47,335 nt of DNA, from positions 1 to 47,335 of the forward strand of contig NZ_AXUN02000169.1 of NCBI RefSeq assembly GCF_000495435.3, read 5' to 3'. The position numbers were made by a program, and so were the translations under genes. Shown here piece by piece: positions 45,253 through 47,335 of this stretch; position 1 is the first letter of the stretch; the number at the start of each line of letters is the position of its first letter. Origin of the DNA: Youngiibacter fragilis 232.1 (GTDB lineage: Bacteria; Bacillota; Clostridia; Clostridiales; Clostridiaceae). Below the pieces are notes generated by a model. It searched no databases, was not told where the DNA came from, and saw only the letters and a program-made list of their open reading frames with translations.

Positions 45253-47115
45253 ATGCGTGAGAGCTTCATAATAGGTACTGCAGGCCACATAGACCACGGC
45301 AAGACAACCCTGATCCGTGCACTTACAGGGAACCAGGGCGACAGGCTCAGGGAGGAGAAGGAGAGGGGCATAACCATAGACCTTGGCTTCACACATATGG
45401 TCCTTGACAATGGTGAATTGGCCGGGATAATTGACGTCCCCGGTCATGAAAGGTTCCTTAAGAACATGCTCTCCGGAGCTACATCCATTTCCATAGTGCT
45501 TCTGGTGATCGCTGCAGATGAAGGCATTATGCCCCAGACATCAGAGCATTTTTCAATACTTAGGTTCCTGGGGATGAAACGTGTGGCAGCAGTGCTCACA
45601 AAGTCGGACAAGGTCGATGATGACATCCTGTCCGCAAGACGGTCAGAGGTAAGAGATTTCTTATCCAGCAATGGTTATGGAGACAGCGAGATATTTGCTG
45701 TCTCAAGCATATCGGGTCAGGGGATAGGACAGCTGAAAAAATGGATAAACGACTCATATGATTCACTTGAGAAAGGGGACAATCCGGAAGAGCCTTTCAG
45801 GCTTAACATTGACAGGGTCTTCAACAGCAAGGGCTTCGGTACTGTCGTCACAGGTACTGTCATGGAAGGAACTGTGAATCAGGGTGATACTTTAGATCTT
45901 CTTACCCCCTCAGAGGTCCTTTCTGTTAAGGTCAGAGGAATTCAGGTCCATGGCGCTGAAAGTACCGCTGCCGCGAAAGGTCAGCGCTGCGCCATAAACC
46001 TTGCCAGGACAGATGCAAGCCGTATAAGGAGAGGTGACACCCTTGCAATGCAGGGACTGGTCAGCGGGTCAAGCATAATTGACTGCACCTTCATTATGGC
46101 AGATGCTGATGCCAGACCTAAGGACAGGGACCGGGTGAGGTTATATCTTGGGACAAGGGAGATACTCGGCAGGATTCATTTCCTCCCTGATGATATACAT
46201 CCCGGGATGGTCCAGTTCAGGCTTGAGGAACCAGCATACGTACTCAGGGGTGACCGGTATGTCGCACGATCCTACTCCCCGATGCATCTGTTGGGAGGTG
46301 GTGAAATCATTGATCCTTCTGCCAGAAAATATAAGGCCTCAAAATCAATGGAGCATATGGACCACCTTTTTAAAGTGACCTCAGGAGACAGCTATGGGGC
46401 TTTCCTTTCAACCCTTGAAGCAAGCCATGCAGGTATGGCTGACATGAGCGACGCCATAAGGCTGGGAGGAGAGCACCTGGTCGAGAAAGGAAAGGCAAAC
46501 GGGGACCTTGCTGAAATCGAAGGTAAGGTTGTAACTTCTTCATTCATCAGTCGGACACTTGAAGAAACCAGAGCCCGTATGGAAGAATACTTTTCAAGGA
46601 GCCATCTTGGAATCCGTGCCGGTAAAGAGGAGATCAGGCTTAGACTCAGTGTCCCTCCTGACAGGAAGGTGTTCCAGGCTATACTGAAGCTGTCAGATAA
46701 CATCATTGATAGTGGTGATTCACTTTCACTCAGAGGCAGGACAATAGTCCTGGATGATCCTGAATCCGCATTGGCTCATCGTATGCTGTCGTATCTAGGT
46801 GAAACACCATTTTCACCTCCGGACCTTAAGTCCATCACTCTGTCACAGAAGGAAAAGCGGATATTTGAATCAGTCGCTTCTTACCTCGTTGAAACAGGAG
46901 ATATACTTATCCTGGACGGAATCTACTTTACCTCAGCTGCGATGGAATCGGCACAAAGGAAGATAACAGGGATACTCTCCTCCAAAGGTCCGGTCAGCAT
47001 AGCAGAGGTAAGGGAGCTCCTTCAGACTTCAAGGAAATATGCGGTTCCGATACTTGAGCATCTTGATGACCTTGGAGTGACAAGGAGGTCAGGTGACAGG
47101 AGGATACTCAGATAG
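45253..47115 (+). CDS. selB: Selenocysteine-specific elongation factor SelB
   Basis: GTPase that brings Sec-tRNA to UGA codons followed by a SECIS hairpin. It has 620 residues. The G domain has GTAGHIDHGKTTLIRALTG (about 8-26), the switch region EEKERGITIDLGF, DVPGHERFLKNM and the TKSDK motif. EF-Tu-like beta domains follow (VFNSKGFGTVVTGTV), then C-terminal winged-helix domains (from about 430) ending in LEHLDDLGVTRRSGDRRIL that bind the SECIS. selD and selC are not in the window. It ends five bases before the right-hand IS. Confidence 0.96.
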   Translation: MRESFIIGTAGHIDHGKTTLIRALTGNQGDRLREEKERGITIDLGFTHMVLDNGELAGIIDVPGHERFLKNMLSGATSISIVLLVIAADEGIMPQTSEHFSILRFLGMKRVAAVLTKSDKVDDDILSARRSEVRDFLSSNGYGDSEIFAVSSISGQGIGQLKKWINDSYDSLEKGDNPEEPFRLNIDRVFNSKGFGTVVTGTVMEGTVNQGDTLDLLTPSEVLSVKVRGIQVHGAESTAAAKGQRCAINLARTDASRIRRGDTLAMQGLVSGSSIIDCTFIMADADARPKDRDRVRLYLGTREILGRIHFLPDDIHPGMVQFRLEEPAYVLRGDRYVARSYSPMHLLGGGEIIDPSARKYKASKSMEHMDHLFKVTSGDSYGAFLSTLEASHAGMADMSDAIRLGGEHLVEKGKANGDLAEIEGKVVTSSFISRTLEETRARMEEYFSRSHLGIRAGKEEIRLRLSVPPDRKVFQAILKLSDNIIDSGDSLSLRGRTIVLDDPESALAHRMLSYLGETPFSPPDLKSITLSQKEKRIFESVASYLVETGDILILDGIYFTSAAMESAQRKITGILSSKGPVSIAEVRELLQTSRKYAVPILEHLDDLGVTRRSGDRRILR

Positions 47116-47146
47116 ATAAAGGTGCTGTTGCAAAATAGCACCAAGT

Positions 47147-47197
47147 AAAAAAATGGGCTATTGCGAATCGTGAATGATTTGCAGTAGCCCATTTTTT
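47147..47197 (+). terminator. Terminator-like hairpin within the IS end
   Basis: GGGCTATTGCGAATC (47155-47169) pairs with GATTTGCAGTAGCCC (47176-47190) with two G-U wobbles and loop GTGAAT, flanked by seven A and six T. It can stop transcription entering the IS from selB and possibly out of it. Confidence 0.75.
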
Positions 47198-47213
47198 GTT
47201 GTTTAAAAGCTTA

Positions 47214-47236
47214 GAACTGGCTCGCAGAGCCAGTTC
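47214..47236 (+). repeat. Perfect hairpin before the transposase frame
   Basis: GAACTGGCTC (47214-47223) and GAGCCAGTTC (47227-47236) form a ten-base perfect stem with a three-base loop, 20 bases before the ATG. Such hairpins upstream of transposase genes can block translation of read-in transcripts. TATAAT follows at 47245-47250. Confidence 0.6.
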
Positions 47237-47256
47237 AGGTGAGTTATAATTAATTT

Positions 47257-47335
47257 ATGAAGAATAACCTAACTCATGTTAATTTTAATAAAAATATCAG
47301 CACAATGCAACTGAGAATGCAATTTGATGTTGATA
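47257..47335 (+). CDS. Transposase N-terminus (partial)
   Basis: 26 codons visible, MKNNLTHVNFNKNISTMQLR and on, open to the edge. It follows IS-type ends and a TATAAT box, and its start resembles IS1182/DDE transposases of Clostridia. No catalytic motif is within the window, so the call is inferred from context. Confidence 0.45.
   Translation, partial: MKNNLTHVNFNKNISTMQLRMQFDVD

Larger units (their letters stand above)
47121..47335 (+). mobile_element. 5' end of an insertion sequence (IS1182-like?), cut by the window edge
   Basis: It begins with GGTGCTGTTGCAAA (47121-47134), the inverse of the repeat at positions 7-20, and continues off the window. Inside are three hairpins and the start of an open frame. 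Family assignment comes from the TIR and the MQLRM-x-F start, and is tentative. Confidence 0.6.

Noticed and set aside
1-47335. 47-kb composite transposon bounded by two IS copies
   Set aside because: The contents are conserved housekeeping genes in syntenic order; a contig break at repeated IS copies explains the edges better.
1-47335. Prophage, CRISPR array, tRNA or rRNA genes
   Set aside because: No repeat-spacer pattern, cloverleaf, rRNA segment, integrase or phage structural gene was recognised anywhere in the window.

Overview
The window looks like chromosomal core DNA from an anaerobic, Clostridia-type Bacillota. The evidence is the gene order rplU-prp-rpmA-obg-yhbY-nadD-yqeK, an N-terminally extended L27 with its Prp protease, the mreBCD-minCDE-rodA-rng cluster, a glgBCDAP operon with the Firmicute-type GlgD subunit, a rubrerythrin behind a PerR-like operator, strong AGGAGG-type ribosome binding sites and frequent TTG starts. 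Genes are densely packed and mostly on the + strand. No tRNA, rRNA or CRISPR array was seen. The genus cannot be fixed from this alone.

Layout, left to right. Positions 1-20 are the outer tip of an insertion sequence. Next come exopolyphosphatase (minus) and, divergent from it, polyphosphate kinase followed by an unrecognised acidic repeat protein (42-5388). A YhaO/YhaN (Mre11/Rad50-like) nuclease-ATPase pair, a CBS protein, a four-domain S1 protein, a PepD-type peptidase, a rhodanese and an ArAE/FUSC-type membrane protein follow (5524-14070). A 20-bp perfect hairpin separates these from the convergent FetAB-type metal exporter, which diverges from rubrerythrin across a promoter with a near-consensus PerR box (14109-16407). 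The cell shape and division block is maf-radC-mreBCD-minCDE-rodA-rng (16741-24896); the PBP2 gene that commonly sits between mreD and minC is absent. The ribosome/GTPase block is rplU-prp-rpmA, obg, yhbY, nadD, yqeK and an RluD-type synthase (25016-29788).

An IS200/IS605-type element (about 29808-31466) carries a decayed tnpA fused in frame to a tnpB with an internal TGA. A full glycogen operon follows: glgB, glgC, glgD, glgA, glgP and a GH13 debranching-type enzyme (31726-41673). In it glgD is interrupted by one in-frame TGA where relatives have glycine. The right end has a DacF-type D,D-carboxypeptidase (minus), a ComEA-like protein, and selA-selB for selenocysteine insertion (41739-47115). 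From 47121 a second copy of the IS seen at position 1 begins, with its transposase reading off the edge.

The main points for follow-up are: (1) the acidic LLDxFxY repeat protein coupled to polyphosphate kinase; (2) the two single in-frame TGA codons (tnpB, glgD) in a genome that encodes SelA/SelB but uses TGA as an ordinary stop in many neighbouring genes; (3) matching IS termini at both window edges, which suggest that this is a contig bounded by a repeated IS; (4) the mutually exclusive pairing in the rplU leader; and (5) the PerR-like operator over the rubrerythrin start site.
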